Shown here: positions 52,008 to 61,559 of the stretch, in pieces | Position numbering within the stretch: the stretch's first letter is position 1 | Layout of the letters: each line of letters starts with the position of its first letter | Origin: JAQWQB01 sp047636995 | GTDB taxonomy: Bacteria; Bacteroidota; Bacteroidia; Flavobacteriales_D; Sanyastnellaceae | Assembly: GCA_047636995.1 (NCBI GenBank) | Contig: JBLIGQ010000007.1 | Span: 1-64,000, forward strand | Length of the DNA: 64,000 bases | Direction: 5' to 3' | Translations under genes and position numbers: made by a program | Notes under the pieces: model-generated | The model's database searches: none | Told to the model about the DNA's origin: nothing | The model's input: only the letters and a program-made list of their open reading frames with translations

Positions 52008-52391
52008 ATGGCTAAGAACGTCAAGAAAAAGAAGAAAGTAGTAGTGGAAGCGACCGGTGAGGCGCATATCCAAGCTAGTTTCAATAATATTATCATATCC
52101 CTGACCAACAATCAAGGACAGGTAATTTCGTGGTCTTCTGCAGGAAAAATGGGTTTCCGTGGATCTAAGAAGAACACCCCTTATGCTGCTCAAGTAGCCG
52201 CGGAAGAATGTGGGAAAGAGGCACATGAACTCGGTCTCCGCAAAATCCGCGTATTTGTAAAAGGCCCAGGTTCCGGCCGTGAATCAGCGATTCGTTCGCT
52301 ACACAATCTTGGAATCGAAGTAATTGAAATTGTTGATGTGACACCTATGCCACACAATGGTTGTCGTCCTCCAAAACGACGCAGAGTCTAA
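52008..52391 (+). CDS. rpsK: 30S ribosomal protein S11
   Basis: 127 aa. Core segments GEAHIQASFNNIIISLTNNQ, GQVISWSSAGKMGFRGSKKN and VKGPGSGRESAIRSLHNLGI, VIEIVDVTPMPHNGCRPPKR. N-terminal lysine-rich stretch (MAKNVKKKKKVVV). Platform protein near the mRNA exit. Confidence 0.98.
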   Translation: MAKNVKKKKKVVVEATGEAHIQASFNNIIISLTNNQGQVISWSSAGKMGFRGSKKNTPYAAQVAAEECGKEAHELGLRKIRVFVKGPGSGRESAIRSLHNLGIEVIEIVDVTPMPHNGCRPPKRRRV

Positions 52392-52416
52392 CTACTGAAG
52401 CAAAAAAGAAAGGGAT

Positions 52417-53022
52417 ATGGCACGTTATACAGGACCTACATCGAAGATTGCGAGACGTTTTCGCGAACCGATCTTCGGACCAGACAAAGCACTAGAACGC
52501 CGTTCTTACCCACCAGGGCAGCACGGACCAAACAAGCGACGCTCAAAGCAGTCTGAATATTCTGTTCAGCTTACTGAAAAGCAAAAAGCTAAATATACTT
52601 ACGGAATTCTTGAACGTCAGTTCTCGAACCTTTTCAAGAAGGCTTCAATGAAGTCAGGAATTACCGGTGAAATTCTGCTACAACTTTGTGAGTCTCGTCT
52701 AGACAATACGGTATACAGACTAGGTCTGTCTCCTACTAGAAGAGGTGCTCGTCAGTTGGTGACACACCGTCACATCACTGTGAATGGTGAGCATGTGAAT
52801 ATTCCTTCATACTCTCTGCGTCCAGGTGATGTAGTAGGTGTTCGTGAACGTTCAAAATCACTTCAGGCAATTTCTTCTTCTCTAGCAACCAACGTTAAGA
52901 AATTCGATTGGCTAGATTGGAACTCAGGTGATATGACAGGTGCTTTTCTTAATGTACCTTCACGTGAGCAAATTCCTGAAAATATTAAGGAACAACTCAT
53001 AGTCGAATTGTACTCTAAATAA
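52417..53022 (+). CDS. rpsD: 30S ribosomal protein S4
   Basis: 201 aa. Start MARYTGPTSKIARRFREPIF, with no zinc-binding cysteines (zinc-less form). S4 RNA-binding domain in CESRLDNTVYRLGLSPTRRG, ARQLVTHRHITVNG, VNIPSYSLRPGDVVGVRERS. Starts 30S assembly and in E. coli represses the alpha operon. Confidence 0.98.
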   Translation: MARYTGPTSKIARRFREPIFGPDKALERRSYPPGQHGPNKRRSKQSEYSVQLTEKQKAKYTYGILERQFSNLFKKASMKSGITGEILLQLCESRLDNTVYRLGLSPTRRGARQLVTHRHITVNGEHVNIPSYSLRPGDVVGVRERSKSLQAISSSLATNVKKFDWLDWNSGDMTGAFLNVPSREQIPENIKEQLIVELYSK

Positions 53023-53038
53023 TCTTAAGACCCTTATA

Positions 53039-54031
53039 ATGGCTATTCTCGATTTTCAGAAACCAGATAAAGTTATTCTTCTAGAGTCTGACGATTTTAG
53101 TGGACAGTTTGAATTCCGTCCATTAGAACCAGGTTTTGGAATTACAATCGGAAACGCATTACGTCGTATTCTTCTTTCTTCACTAGAAGGATTCTCGATC
53201 ACTTCGTTCAAAATGGATGGTGTTGATCATGAATTCTCTACCGTAAAAGGTATTGTAGAGGATGTGACTGAAATTGTTTTGAACCTGAAGCAAGTTCGCT
53301 TTAAGCAGCAAATTGCTGAAACAGATTCTGAACGAGTGCTAATCACCCTTTCTGGGCAAGATACATTTACAGCTGGAGACATTGGTAAATTTACCTCTGC
53401 ATTCCAAGTCCTGAATCCAGATCACGTGATCTGCCGCATGGAAAAAGGTGTTAAGGTGAACATCGAAGTTAATATTGGCAAAGGACGTGGATACGTTCCT
53501 GCTGAGGAGAATAAAGAGGCAGGTGCGCCTATTGGTACTGTTGCAATTGATGCAATCTTTACTCCAATTCGCAACGTTAGATACAGTATTGAAAATTACC
53601 GTGTTGAACAAAAAACGGATTACGAGAAGTTAGTTATGGACATCGAATGCGATGGTTCTATTTCTCCTAAAGATGCTCTACAAGAAGCAGCAAAAATCCT
53701 GATTCACCACTTCATGTTGTTCAGTGATGAACGAATTACACTCGAAAGCGAAGAGAAATCTGAAACTGAAGAGTTTGATGAGACTTCACTCCACATGCGT
53801 CAATTGTTGAAAACGAAGCTGGTTGATATGGACCTGTCAGTGCGTGCACTGAACTGTTTGAAAGCGGCAGACATTGAAACTCTTGGAGATTTGGTTTCAT
53901 ATAACAAGAACGATCTATTGAAGTTCCGTAACTTCGGTAAGAAGTCCTTAACGGAGCTTGAAGATCTTGTTGAAAGCAAGAATCTCTCTTTCGGTATGAA
54001 TGTATCGAAGTATAAATTGGATAAAGAATAA
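53039..54031 (+). CDS. rpoA: RNA polymerase alpha subunit
   Basis: 330 aa. N-terminal dimerisation domain (to about 230): FEFRPLEPGFGITIGNALRR, then GRGYVPAEEN and DAIFTPIRNVRYSIENYRV. Flexible linker, and C-terminal DNA/activator-contact domain (about 258-330): ALNCLKAADIETLGDLVSYN and KNDLLKFRNFGKKSLTELED. All usual regions are present. 16 bases after rpsD. Confidence 0.98.
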   Translation: MAILDFQKPDKVILLESDDFSGQFEFRPLEPGFGITIGNALRRILLSSLEGFSITSFKMDGVDHEFSTVKGIVEDVTEIVLNLKQVRFKQQIAETDSERVLITLSGQDTFTAGDIGKFTSAFQVLNPDHVICRMEKGVKVNIEVNIGKGRGYVPAEENKEAGAPIGTVAIDAIFTPIRNVRYSIENYRVEQKTDYEKLVMDIECDGSISPKDALQEAAKILIHHFMLFSDERITLESEEKSETEEFDETSLHMRQLLKTKLVDMDLSVRALNCLKAADIETLGDLVSYNKNDLLKFRNFGKKSLTELEDLVESKNLSFGMNVSKYKLDKE

Positions 54032-54067
54032 TTGAATAGGCTATAAGCTTATTGAACACCTATAATC

Positions 54068-54628
54068 ATGAGGCACGGTAAGAAATTTAACCACCTTGGT
54101 AGAAAGACAGCGCATCGTAAAGCAATGTTATCGAATATGGCATCTTCGCTAATCGATCACAAGCGCATCACTACCACTGTAGCAAAAGCTAAGGCGCTAC
54201 GTCAATACGTAGAACCTTTGATCAACCGCTCGAAAGAAGATTCGACTCACTCTAGAAGAATGGTATTTCGTTACCTCGGTAACAAACATTCTGTGACCGA
54301 ACTCTTCCGTGAAGTTGCTCCTAAAGTTGGGAACAGAGAAGGAGGATATACACGTATAATTAAGTTAGGTCACAGATTAGGTGATTCAGCTGAAATGTGT
54401 ATGATCGAACTTGTAGATTTCAATGAAATCTATGGTAACGAGGAGAAGAAAACGAAAACACGTCGTGCGCGTCGTGGTGGAGGGAAATCAAAAGCTGGTT
54501 CTGCTGAAACAGCTACTGATGAGGCTTCCGATGCAATTGTTGAAAAAGTAGAGGATGTTGAAGATTCTGCCAAAGAAGCAACTGCTGACAAAAAGAAAGA
54601 CGACGAGTCAAGCGAGGAGAAAGCTTAA
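54068..54628 (+). CDS. rplQ: 50S ribosomal protein L17 with charged C-terminal extension
   Basis: 186 aa; residues 1-120 are the L17 domain (MRHGKKFNHLGRKTAHRKAM, KRITTTVAKAKALRQYVEPL, MCMIELVDFNEIYG). The last 60 or so are a low-complexity tail, first basic (KKTKTRRARRGGGKSKAG) then acidic (EKVEDVEDSAKEATADKKKD). E. coli L17 is 127 aa. Tails of this kind are frequent in Bacteroidota. Last gene of the cluster, before a strong terminator. Confidence 0.95.
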   Translation: MRHGKKFNHLGRKTAHRKAMLSNMASSLIDHKRITTTVAKAKALRQYVEPLINRSKEDSTHSRRMVFRYLGNKHSVTELFREVAPKVGNREGGYTRIIKLGHRLGDSAEMCMIELVDFNEIYGNEEKKTKTRRARRGGGKSKAGSAETATDEASDAIVEKVEDVEDSAKEATADKKKDDESSEEKA

Positions 54629-54647
54629 TTCGAACGAATTCATAGTT

Positions 54648-54683
54648 AAAAGGGACGGTCTGTATGATTGTCCCTTTTTTTTT
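54648..54683 (+). terminator. Terminator of the ribosomal cluster
   Basis: AAAAGGGAC (54648-54656) pairs with GTCCCTTTT (54670-54678) and is followed by a long T-tract. Confidence 0.9.
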
Positions 54684-54751
54684 GGTTTTTAGTGGAGAAA
54701 ATGTGAATATTTAAATCGTATTTACAAGGTTTAGTGCATTACCTATCATCT

Positions 54752-54759
54752 TATCTTTG
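54752..54759 (+). promoter_or_regulatory. -7 box TATCTTTG of carA, predicted leaderless
   Basis: A perfect box ending four bases before the ATG at 54764. A weaker -33-like TTTAG is at 54730-54734. The ATG-proximal location makes a leader impossible if transcription starts at the usual distance. Confidence 0.6.
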
Positions 54760-54763
54760 CGCC

Positions 54764-55879
54764 ATGCAGAATGAAAATCAACGCCAAAAAGCTTTCCTTG
54801 TTCTTGAAGACGGAACTGTTTATGAAGGATATGCAGCTGGGAAAATTGGAACAACTCAAGGAGAGATAGCTTTCAATACAGGAATGTATGGGTATCAAGA
54901 AATCTTTACTGACCCCAGTTACTACGGACAAATACTGATTATGGCTACGCCGCACATAGGCAACTATGGTGTGCATAATCAAGAAGTAGAATCAGGTGGA
55001 TTAAAAATTGCCGGGTTGGTAACTAAGAAATTCTCTGAAATCTACAGTAGAGCGGGAGGGAGCGGAACCCTACAAGACTATCTTGAGAGAGATGGTATTG
55101 TTGGTATCTGTGACATTGATTCAAGATCACTCGTTAGACACATCAGAGAAAAAGGCGCAATGAACGCCGTTATATCTAGTATTGAGCTTAATCCAGAAAA
55201 ACTGAAAGATTTAGTCAGTCAAGTGCCCTCAATGAACGGGTTGGAATTAAGCTCTAAAGTAACCTCAACTGAGCGTTATAGTGTGATAGCTGAAAACGAG
55301 ATAGCCAAAGTAGCTTTGCTCGACTTAGGAGTGAAAACAAACATAATTAGATGTTTAACTGAAAGAGGATGTTCAGTTGAAGTATTTCCTTGTTCAACTC
55401 CTGCGGCTGATATTCTGAATACAAAGCCTGATGGAATCATGCTTTCTAATGGACCTGGTGACCCTTCTGCAATGTCAGATGTGATCCAGGAAGTAAATAA
55501 TCTAGTACAATCCGGAACACCCTGTTTTGGAATATGCTTGGGTCACCAAGTAATTGCCCTGAGCCAAGGACTTTCAACGATAAAAATGTTCAATGGCCAT
55601 CGAGGTGTAAACCACCCCGTAAAGAATCTTTTAACTGGGAAGGCAGAGATTACTTCTCAGAACCATGGCTTTGTTGTGAGCCGTGAGTCGGCTGATGCCA
55701 ATGATAACATCGAAGTCACTCATATTCACCTAAATGATGACACGCTCGCTGGAATTCGAGTGATCAATAAACCTGTGTTCTCTGTTCAATATCATCCTGA
55801 AGCATCTGCTGGTCCTCATGACTCAAGATATCTTTTTGATGATTTTGTGACAGCTATAAAGGAGCACGCAAAAAATTGA
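54764..55879 (+). CDS. carA: Carbamoyl-phosphate synthase small subunit, 371 aa
   Basis: Supplies ammonia from glutamine for carbamoyl phosphate (pyrimidine and arginine synthesis). Small-subunit domain (EIAFNTGMYGYQEIFTDPSY) followed by a class I glutaminase with nucleophile Cys in CFGICLGHQV and His/Glu in YHPEAS near the end. Start 54764 follows the promoter box; a longer reading would begin in the promoter. carB is not in the window. Enolase begins two bases after its stop. Confidence 0.95.
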   Translation: MQNENQRQKAFLVLEDGTVYEGYAAGKIGTTQGEIAFNTGMYGYQEIFTDPSYYGQILIMATPHIGNYGVHNQEVESGGLKIAGLVTKKFSEIYSRAGGSGTLQDYLERDGIVGICDIDSRSLVRHIREKGAMNAVISSIELNPEKLKDLVSQVPSMNGLELSSKVTSTERYSVIAENEIAKVALLDLGVKTNIIRCLTERGCSVEVFPCSTPAADILNTKPDGIMLSNGPGDPSAMSDVIQEVNNLVQSGTPCFGICLGHQVIALSQGLSTIKMFNGHRGVNHPVKNLLTGKAEITSQNHGFVVSRESADANDNIEVTHIHLNDDTLAGIRVINKPVFSVQYHPEASAGPHDSRYLFDDFVTAIKEHAKN

Positions 55880-55881
55880 AG

Positions 55882-57162
55882 ATGAGTTATATTGGAAGAA
55901 TACAAGCACGTCAAATTCTTGATTCAAGAGGGAATCCTACAATCGAGGTTGACGTTGTAACAGATCAAGGTGTGCTCGGCAGAGCTGCAGTTCCTTCAGG
56001 AGCAAGTACGGGTATTCACGAAGCGATAGAGCTACGTGATTTGGATGCCGGTCGTTACATGGGTAAAGGCGTTCTTAAAGCTGTTGAAAACGTAAATACA
56101 ATCCTCAATGACGAGCTTCAAGGAGCTTACTTATTTGATCAAAACTTCATCGATAGAGCTATGATTGGCATTGATGGTACAAAGAATAAGGCTGTGCTTG
56201 GCGCCAATGCTATTCTTGGTGTTTCCTTGGCTGTTGCTCACGCTGCTGCTGAATCACTTGGACAACCGCTTTATAGATATGTTGGTGGTGTTAGTGCGAA
56301 TACAATGCCCGTGCCTATGATGAATATCATCAATGGTGGTTCTCACGCTGACAACAAGATTGATGTTCAAGAATTCATGATCATGCCTGTTGGGGCTTCT
56401 AGTTTTTCTGAAGCATTGAGAATGGGAACTGAAGTTTTCCATCACCTGAAGGCGGTTCTTAAAAAGGCAGGTCATTCAACTAATGTTGGTGATGAAGGCG
56501 GATTTGCTCCTAACCTAGGATCAAATGAAGAGGCCATTACCGTAATACTTCAAGCGATTGATCAGGCAGGTTATAAGGCGGGTGAGGATATTCTTCTTGC
56601 GCTTGACGCGGCTTCATCTGAGTTCTATGACAAAGAAAAGAAACGCTACATTTTAGAATCCACTGGCGATGAGTTGACTTCAGCTGAGATGGTTGATTAC
56701 TGGGCAGAGTGGACAAGAAAATATCCTATCATCAGTATTGAGGATGGAATGGATGAAGACGATTGGTTAGGTTGGAAATTGATGACAGAGAAGTTAGGTG
56801 ATCACATTCAACTAGTAGGTGATGATTTATTCGTTACGAATACTGAGCGCCTTCAAATGGGTATTGAACAAGGTGTTGCGAATTCAATTCTGATCAAAGT
56901 GAACCAGATTGGGACCCTGACAGAGACCATTGCGGCCATCAATATGGGACGTAAATATGGATATACTTCTGTAATGAGTCATAGGTCTGGTGAGACTGAG
57001 GATAATACAATTGCTGATTTGGCAGTTGCAATGAATACGGGGCAAATCAAAACGGGTTCAGCTTCACGTTCTGATAGAATAGCTAAATACAACCAGTTGC
57101 TTCGTATAGAGGAGCAGTTAGGGAAGTTGGCTTATTATCCTGGTAAGAAATTTCGTTCTTAA
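55882..57162 (+). CDS. eno: Enolase
   Basis: 426 aa. Converts 2-phosphoglycerate to phosphoenolpyruvate. Signature SILIKVNQIGTLTETIAAIN; Mg ligands Asp in LALDAASSEF, Glu in ISIEDGMDEDDW and Asp in LVGDDLFVTN; catalytic Lys in SILIKVNQ and SHRSGETED. ATG 55882 chosen (an in-frame TTG lies six bases earlier). It directly follows carA, probably on one transcript, and ends at a strong terminator. Confidence 0.97.
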   Translation: MSYIGRIQARQILDSRGNPTIEVDVVTDQGVLGRAAVPSGASTGIHEAIELRDLDAGRYMGKGVLKAVENVNTILNDELQGAYLFDQNFIDRAMIGIDGTKNKAVLGANAILGVSLAVAHAAAESLGQPLYRYVGGVSANTMPVPMMNIINGGSHADNKIDVQEFMIMPVGASSFSEALRMGTEVFHHLKAVLKKAGHSTNVGDEGGFAPNLGSNEEAITVILQAIDQAGYKAGEDILLALDAASSEFYDKEKKRYILESTGDELTSAEMVDYWAEWTRKYPIISIEDGMDEDDWLGWKLMTEKLGDHIQLVGDDLFVTNTERLQMGIEQGVANSILIKVNQIGTLTETIAAINMGRKYGYTSVMSHRSGETEDNTIADLAVAMNTGQIKTGSASRSDRIAKYNQLLRIEEQLGKLAYYPGKKFRS

Positions 57163-57186
57163 GAGAAGCATTGAAATCGTTTTATG

Positions 57187-57221
57187 GCCTGAAAATCAAT
57201 TTGATTTTCAGGCTTTTTTTT
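57187..57221 (+). terminator. Terminator after eno
   Basis: GCCTGAAAATC (57187-57197) pairs with GATTTTCAGGC (57203-57213), then eight T. Confidence 0.9.
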
Positions 57222-57324
57222 GCTCGCATTAGTGGTTTGTTGCATCCTTATTTGGCCCAGAATATATTGTCTTGGCCTGAAATCCCCAGTAGTCCCCGCG
57301 GGTAAATACAGCTAGAAAAATGGG

Positions 57325-59706
57325 TTATTTTACAAAAGGAAGGAGGGTGTTTTGTATCCGAATGAAGTACGTAGCAGCAGTGAGCCCCTCAATAGATATT
57401 GACCCGTTATAGAGGCCTTGGTCAACACGTTTTCCGCTAGCGTCAAAAATTTCATAGGCCTCATTCATTAGAAGGTTCTTTATGAAGATGACTTCTTTTG
57501 CTGGATTTGGATAAACCGTCAGTTCTAAGGGAGTAGTTTTTTCTTCAATCCCGACAACATCTGAATAATACCCCCAAGCATAATCGCCTGGTAACATCAT
57601 AGGGAAATCAATGTAGCCTTGCCAATTGTCATTCGAACCTTGGGTATTCAATTCATAGTCATTTACTGCTGACCAAATTTCATTAGGGGATGAACGATGG
57701 AATAATCGAATGCTATCTTCATTCATGTTTTCACCAGCTAACGCTTCAAAGAAGAGCGGGTCAAAATAATTGGTGGCATCTTCATCGCCATAAAAACGAA
57801 TGCGGGCTTCGATGTTATAATTAGCAAGATTATTGGGTCCATGAACCCTCCAGAAACGGTCATCAGCTAAGTGAATTCCCGTTTGGTTTTGGTTGAGATC
57901 AGCCCTGCTCCAATGGTTCTCAACCCGAATCCAAAGAGAATCTTCATCAACAGGAGCATTCACATCAATTCGAAATTCCGCATGTTGCAATGATGTGATA
58001 CCATCATCGTCTATTACAATCTCTTCAGCTAGTACGGCTTGGTTGATGCGCTCATTTCGGTTTATAATGGTGTATGCGGGCAAGAAAGGGAGTGTGAATT
58101 CAAGGAGTGTTGATGGACCCGAAATTAGTTGGTCACTGAGGTAGCTTTCGCCCCAGGCTGAGCTAAGAAATTCAATATTTATCGGCACATTGGTGTAGAA
58201 ATGATTTGAATAGTGTAAAAATTGCTTGATCTCAATGGAAACTTCATAATTGCCGGCGTTTTCTAAAACATCTATGGAGGATATACGAATATCTGGGAAA
58301 CCAGGTTGAAATATCCAATCCTCAAAAAAGGAATGAATATCTCCGGTAGAAAGTGGATCTAGATAGTCACGCATTTGCTCACTTGAAACATCTTGATATG
58401 GATGATTTTCAAGGAAAGCGGTGAGTCCTGAAAAGAAATCGTCATTCATGTATCCACGAAGGGTGTGTGCTACATCAGCACCCTTATTGTAAACATGATC
58501 TCCGTAAGTGGCGAAATGATCAATTCCCGAAACGGGGAGTCTCTCTCCATCACGCCGGTGCGCATACAAAAGCACATCCTTATGATTGTCTCTAACATTT
58601 TCTAGGTATGCATCTGCACCATCAATTGACTCTATAAACAGGGCTTCGCTGTAGGACGCCATTCCTTCATTGATCCACATGTCTTCCTGAGAGGAACACG
58701 TAACTAAATCTCCCCACCAATGGTGAGCAAGCTCATGAGCCATGAGTGTTTGATTGGAAAGGCCCCCATTTGCGGCAAATTGCGGATATGCAATATTCAT
58801 GGCATGTTCCATAGCGCCTGAACTAAACGGAACCATAACGTATCCAACTCTAGGCCACAGGTATGGACCGTATGCAGATTCAAAACTATCAAGACAGGGA
58901 ATTAAGTTTGCAAAACTACTGACAACTGCTGATGTGTCTCCGGCCTCAGCTGCCAGCCAAATGGGGATGACTTCTCCAGATGTACTTTGAAAGCTTTGGG
59001 TAACGTGTACATAATCTCCAACCGCGATGCTGACTAAATAGCTTGGTATTTCTTGATCAAGGTTCCATGTTGTGAGCAGACTATCTCCACCAAGTGATTC
59101 TATGTTGCCCAAGACTCCACCACAATAAACACTTCGGTTCTCCGAAGTCAATACGTGGAGGGTATAAGTACTCCGTTCAACAAAATTGTCAAAACAAGGA
59201 AACCATGCGCGGCCGAAGTTATGCGGGTCAGCATCAAATCCTACGCCCAGATTAAAGGCAAAATCATTTTGCCAATAGAAGCCACCCCAGCCTGATTCGT
59301 CCTCTAAAGGTTCGCCATGATAATAGATGGTGGCCTGAAATGCGTCTCCTGTGTTGTATGCAATAGGCGCATAACAGATGCAATTGGATAACACTTGGGA
59401 GAAACTCACAACAGCTCCATCGAGTTTGACACTGTCTACTTGAAGCGCCAGAAGGTCAAATACTATGTTCTGTACATTATCTAACTTAGATTCTAGATCT
59501 ATAGTGGCTGCACCAAATAGTTCCTGATCAGACCAGTGGGTCATATCTATATTTAGATCAGCATGAAGTACATCTAAACTGTCACTTCTAGAAGCATCAG
59601 CAAATGAACGGACAAAGGAGTTTTTGTTTTTCTTGTGCTGGCAATCTTGACTGTGAAGATTAACACATACGGATAACAAGATGAAAAAAAGAAAATTAGC
59701 TTTCAT
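57325..59706 (-). CDS. Secreted M1-family aminopeptidase with T9SS tail and altered GAMEN motif, 793 aa
   Basis: Signal peptide (about 1-19), then the M1 beta-barrel domain and the gluzincin catalytic domain: zinc ligands His324, His328 in HELAHHWWG and Glu347 in WINEGMASY. The substrate motif, normally GxMEN, reads SGAMEHAMN (Asn replaced by His301), so N-terminal anchoring may differ. A long beta region (about 480-700) and a T9SS tail (about 705-793: LTVYPNPAKEVIFI, YEIFDASGKRV, ATYFIRI) follow. It should be exported to the cell surface and cut N-terminal residues of peptides. Downstream of eno, convergent. Confidence 0.9.
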   Translation of the reverse strand: MKANFLFFILLSVCVNLHSQDCQHKKNKNSFVRSFADASRSDSLDVLHADLNIDMTHWSDQELFGAATIDLESKLDNVQNIVFDLLALQVDSVKLDGAVVSFSQVLSNCICYAPIAYNTGDAFQATIYYHGEPLEDESGWGGFYWQNDFAFNLGVGFDADPHNFGRAWFPCFDNFVERSTYTLHVLTSENRSVYCGGVLGNIESLGGDSLLTTWNLDQEIPSYLVSIAVGDYVHVTQSFQSTSGEVIPIWLAAEAGDTSAVVSSFANLIPCLDSFESAYGPYLWPRVGYVMVPFSSGAMEHAMNIAYPQFAANGGLSNQTLMAHELAHHWWGDLVTCSSQEDMWINEGMASYSEALFIESIDGADAYLENVRDNHKDVLLYAHRRDGERLPVSGIDHFATYGDHVYNKGADVAHTLRGYMNDDFFSGLTAFLENHPYQDVSSEQMRDYLDPLSTGDIHSFFEDWIFQPGFPDIRISSIDVLENAGNYEVSIEIKQFLHYSNHFYTNVPINIEFLSSAWGESYLSDQLISGPSTLLEFTLPFLPAYTIINRNERINQAVLAEEIVIDDDGITSLQHAEFRIDVNAPVDEDSLWIRVENHWSRADLNQNQTGIHLADDRFWRVHGPNNLANYNIEARIRFYGDEDATNYFDPLFFEALAGENMNEDSIRLFHRSSPNEIWSAVNDYELNTQGSNDNWQGYIDFPMMLPGDYAWGYYSDVVGIEEKTTPLELTVYPNPAKEVIFIKNLLMNEAYEIFDASGKRVDQGLYNGSISIEGLTAATYFIRIQNTLLPFVK

Positions 59707-59967
59707 AGGTAAGGGCCTTATGCAGGATTCCTGAAGATACAGAATGCAGAGTAGTAAAAGGTGTTCGCCCTAGATGAATGTTGACTTCCCAAGGAGGGTG
59801 TTTTCGAATTATAGTCCTAAGAAAAAAGAAATGTTCTCATATTGGTAGGGGGAGAGAGAGTGAGCTTGTAATATGCATAATTGGAATGCCATTTATTTCG
59901 TTTTGCTGAAATGAGGGCCTAATGATACCCAAGGATTGCTGATAAATGGCTGATAAATTGAATTCCT

Positions 59968-61494
59968 ATGAAACCTTCAACCGAACTGTTTGACTTAATC
60001 AAATCTCTGTCAAAAAGTGAAAAGCGATTTTTTAAACTTTCCTCTTCGCTTCAAACAGGAGATAAAAATTACCTGAAGATATTTGATGCTATTGATAAGC
60101 AAGTAGAATATGATGAAGGGGGCATGAAACATATGTTCAGAAAGGAAACGTTCATCAAGCACTTCCCTTCTGAAAAGAATCACCTCTATAAACTGATTCT
60201 GAAAAGTCTTCGTGCTTACCACGCAGATAATTCGGTAAGTTCATTGCTTAAACAAGAAATTAAGAACATCGAGATTTTGTTCGAGAAGGCACTTTTCAAG
60301 GAGTGTAACAAGTTTCTAATGCGTGCGAAGAAACAAGCAATTGAGCATGAAAAGTTCTACTACCTTTTTGAACTTATTAGCTGGGAAAAGAAATTACTGG
60401 AAGAGGCGCTTGAAGATGGTGAGTTTACCAAAGATCTTGACACTTTAATAAAGGAAGAGCAAGATGTTATAGGTAAGTTGAGAAACTTAGCTGCTTATCA
60501 TGTCCTGTACTCGAAAATCAACTATGTATTCAGGTCCGGAGGATTCGTTCGGAATGATGAGGACCGCAGCTTAGTTGATGAAATCACAAACCATCCGTTG
60601 ATCAAAGGTAAAAACACGGCACTATCTCAAAGAGCGGCTACCATTTGTTACTATACGCAAGGGTTCTGTAAAATGGCGAATGGTGATTATGATACTGCTT
60701 TGACTAAGTTCTTTAAGGTAAAGGAGATTCTTGATGAAAATCCGTACGTAAAGCATGACTTGGCAAAACGATACATTCGAACATTGAATAATATCATGTT
60801 CTGTCTGATAGACCAAAACAAGTTTGTTGAAGCAAGAGCCATGGCAGATTTGATGCGGAAAACGGGCGAGGAACGAGCCTTTAGGAGTACTGATGTCCTA
60901 GTAACGATTTTTAAAGACACGAACATTGCGGAACTTCAGATCTGTCACTTAACAGGAGATTTCGATAAAGGACTTGCTTTAGTTGAGGACATTGTTGAAG
61001 GAATGGAAGAGAATGAAGGTAAACTGCACAAGGAGCAAATTGTGACCTTCTACTACCACATCGCTTACATTTATTTTGGAGCGGGGAAGTACAACAAAGC
61101 CCTGTTCTGGATTAATAAGGTGTTGAATGATAACGAGAACACGCTTAGACAAGACATCTACTCTTATGCACGTTTGTTTAATCTAGTAATCCACTATGAA
61201 TTAGGAAACCATGACCTTCTGGAGTACATAACGAAGTCTACTTTGCGCTATTTGAGTAAACGTCAGCGTGATTTTCATTTGGAAAAAGTAATCATAGAGT
61301 ACATCCGCAAGTTCATTCGCGCAGCGAGTATCCCTGATCAGAAAGAATTATTTACAGCATTCAGCGAAGAACTGTCGGTGTTGGTTCAAGGACCAGAAGA
61401 AAAAGTTGTTTTGAAATACTTTGATTTCCTTAAATGGGCAGATAGCAAAATTGTTAATGCTTCTTTTGCTGAGATAGTTAAGAAGGCTATTTAA
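59968..61494 (+). CDS. TPR-like helical repeat protein of unknown function, 508 aa
   Basis: The chain is almost all alpha-helical. It starts MKPSTELFDLIKSLSKSEKR, then long helices and TPR-like pairs, for example GFCKMANGDYDTALTKFFKV, AELQICHLTGDFDKGLALVE and HIAYIYFGAGKYNKALFWIN (about 225-390). There is no signal peptide, so it is cytoplasmic. Proteins with this start and length recur in Bacteroidota, as I recall, without known function. It likely mediates protein binding. The gap before it (59707-59967) holds nothing I can identify. Confidence 0.7.
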   Translation: MKPSTELFDLIKSLSKSEKRFFKLSSSLQTGDKNYLKIFDAIDKQVEYDEGGMKHMFRKETFIKHFPSEKNHLYKLILKSLRAYHADNSVSSLLKQEIKNIEILFEKALFKECNKFLMRAKKQAIEHEKFYYLFELISWEKKLLEEALEDGEFTKDLDTLIKEEQDVIGKLRNLAAYHVLYSKINYVFRSGGFVRNDEDRSLVDEITNHPLIKGKNTALSQRAATICYYTQGFCKMANGDYDTALTKFFKVKEILDENPYVKHDLAKRYIRTLNNIMFCLIDQNKFVEARAMADLMRKTGEERAFRSTDVLVTIFKDTNIAELQICHLTGDFDKGLALVEDIVEGMEENEGKLHKEQIVTFYYHIAYIYFGAGKYNKALFWINKVLNDNENTLRQDIYSYARLFNLVIHYELGNHDLLEYITKSTLRYLSKRQRDFHLEKVIIEYIRKFIRAASIPDQKELFTAFSEELSVLVQGPEEKVVLKYFDFLKWADSKIVNASFAEIVKKAI

Positions 61495-61513
61495 AGTGAT
61501 TTTTTTTGACAAT

Positions 61514-61544
61514 AAAAAAGCCCAGCTATTTGCTGGGCTTTTTT
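61514..61544. terminator. Bidirectional terminator between convergent genes
   Basis: AAAAAAGCCCAGC pairs with GCTGGGCTTTTTT around a short loop; T-tracts on both strands. Serves the 59968 gene and the 61560 gene. Confidence 0.9.
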
Positions 61545-61559
61545 GTAGGTTGAACTTTT

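Noticed and set aside
59820..59967. A regulatory RNA or short gene before the TPR-like gene
   Set aside because: Only a short direct repeat (GCTGATAAAT twice) was seen; no structure or reading frame supports more.
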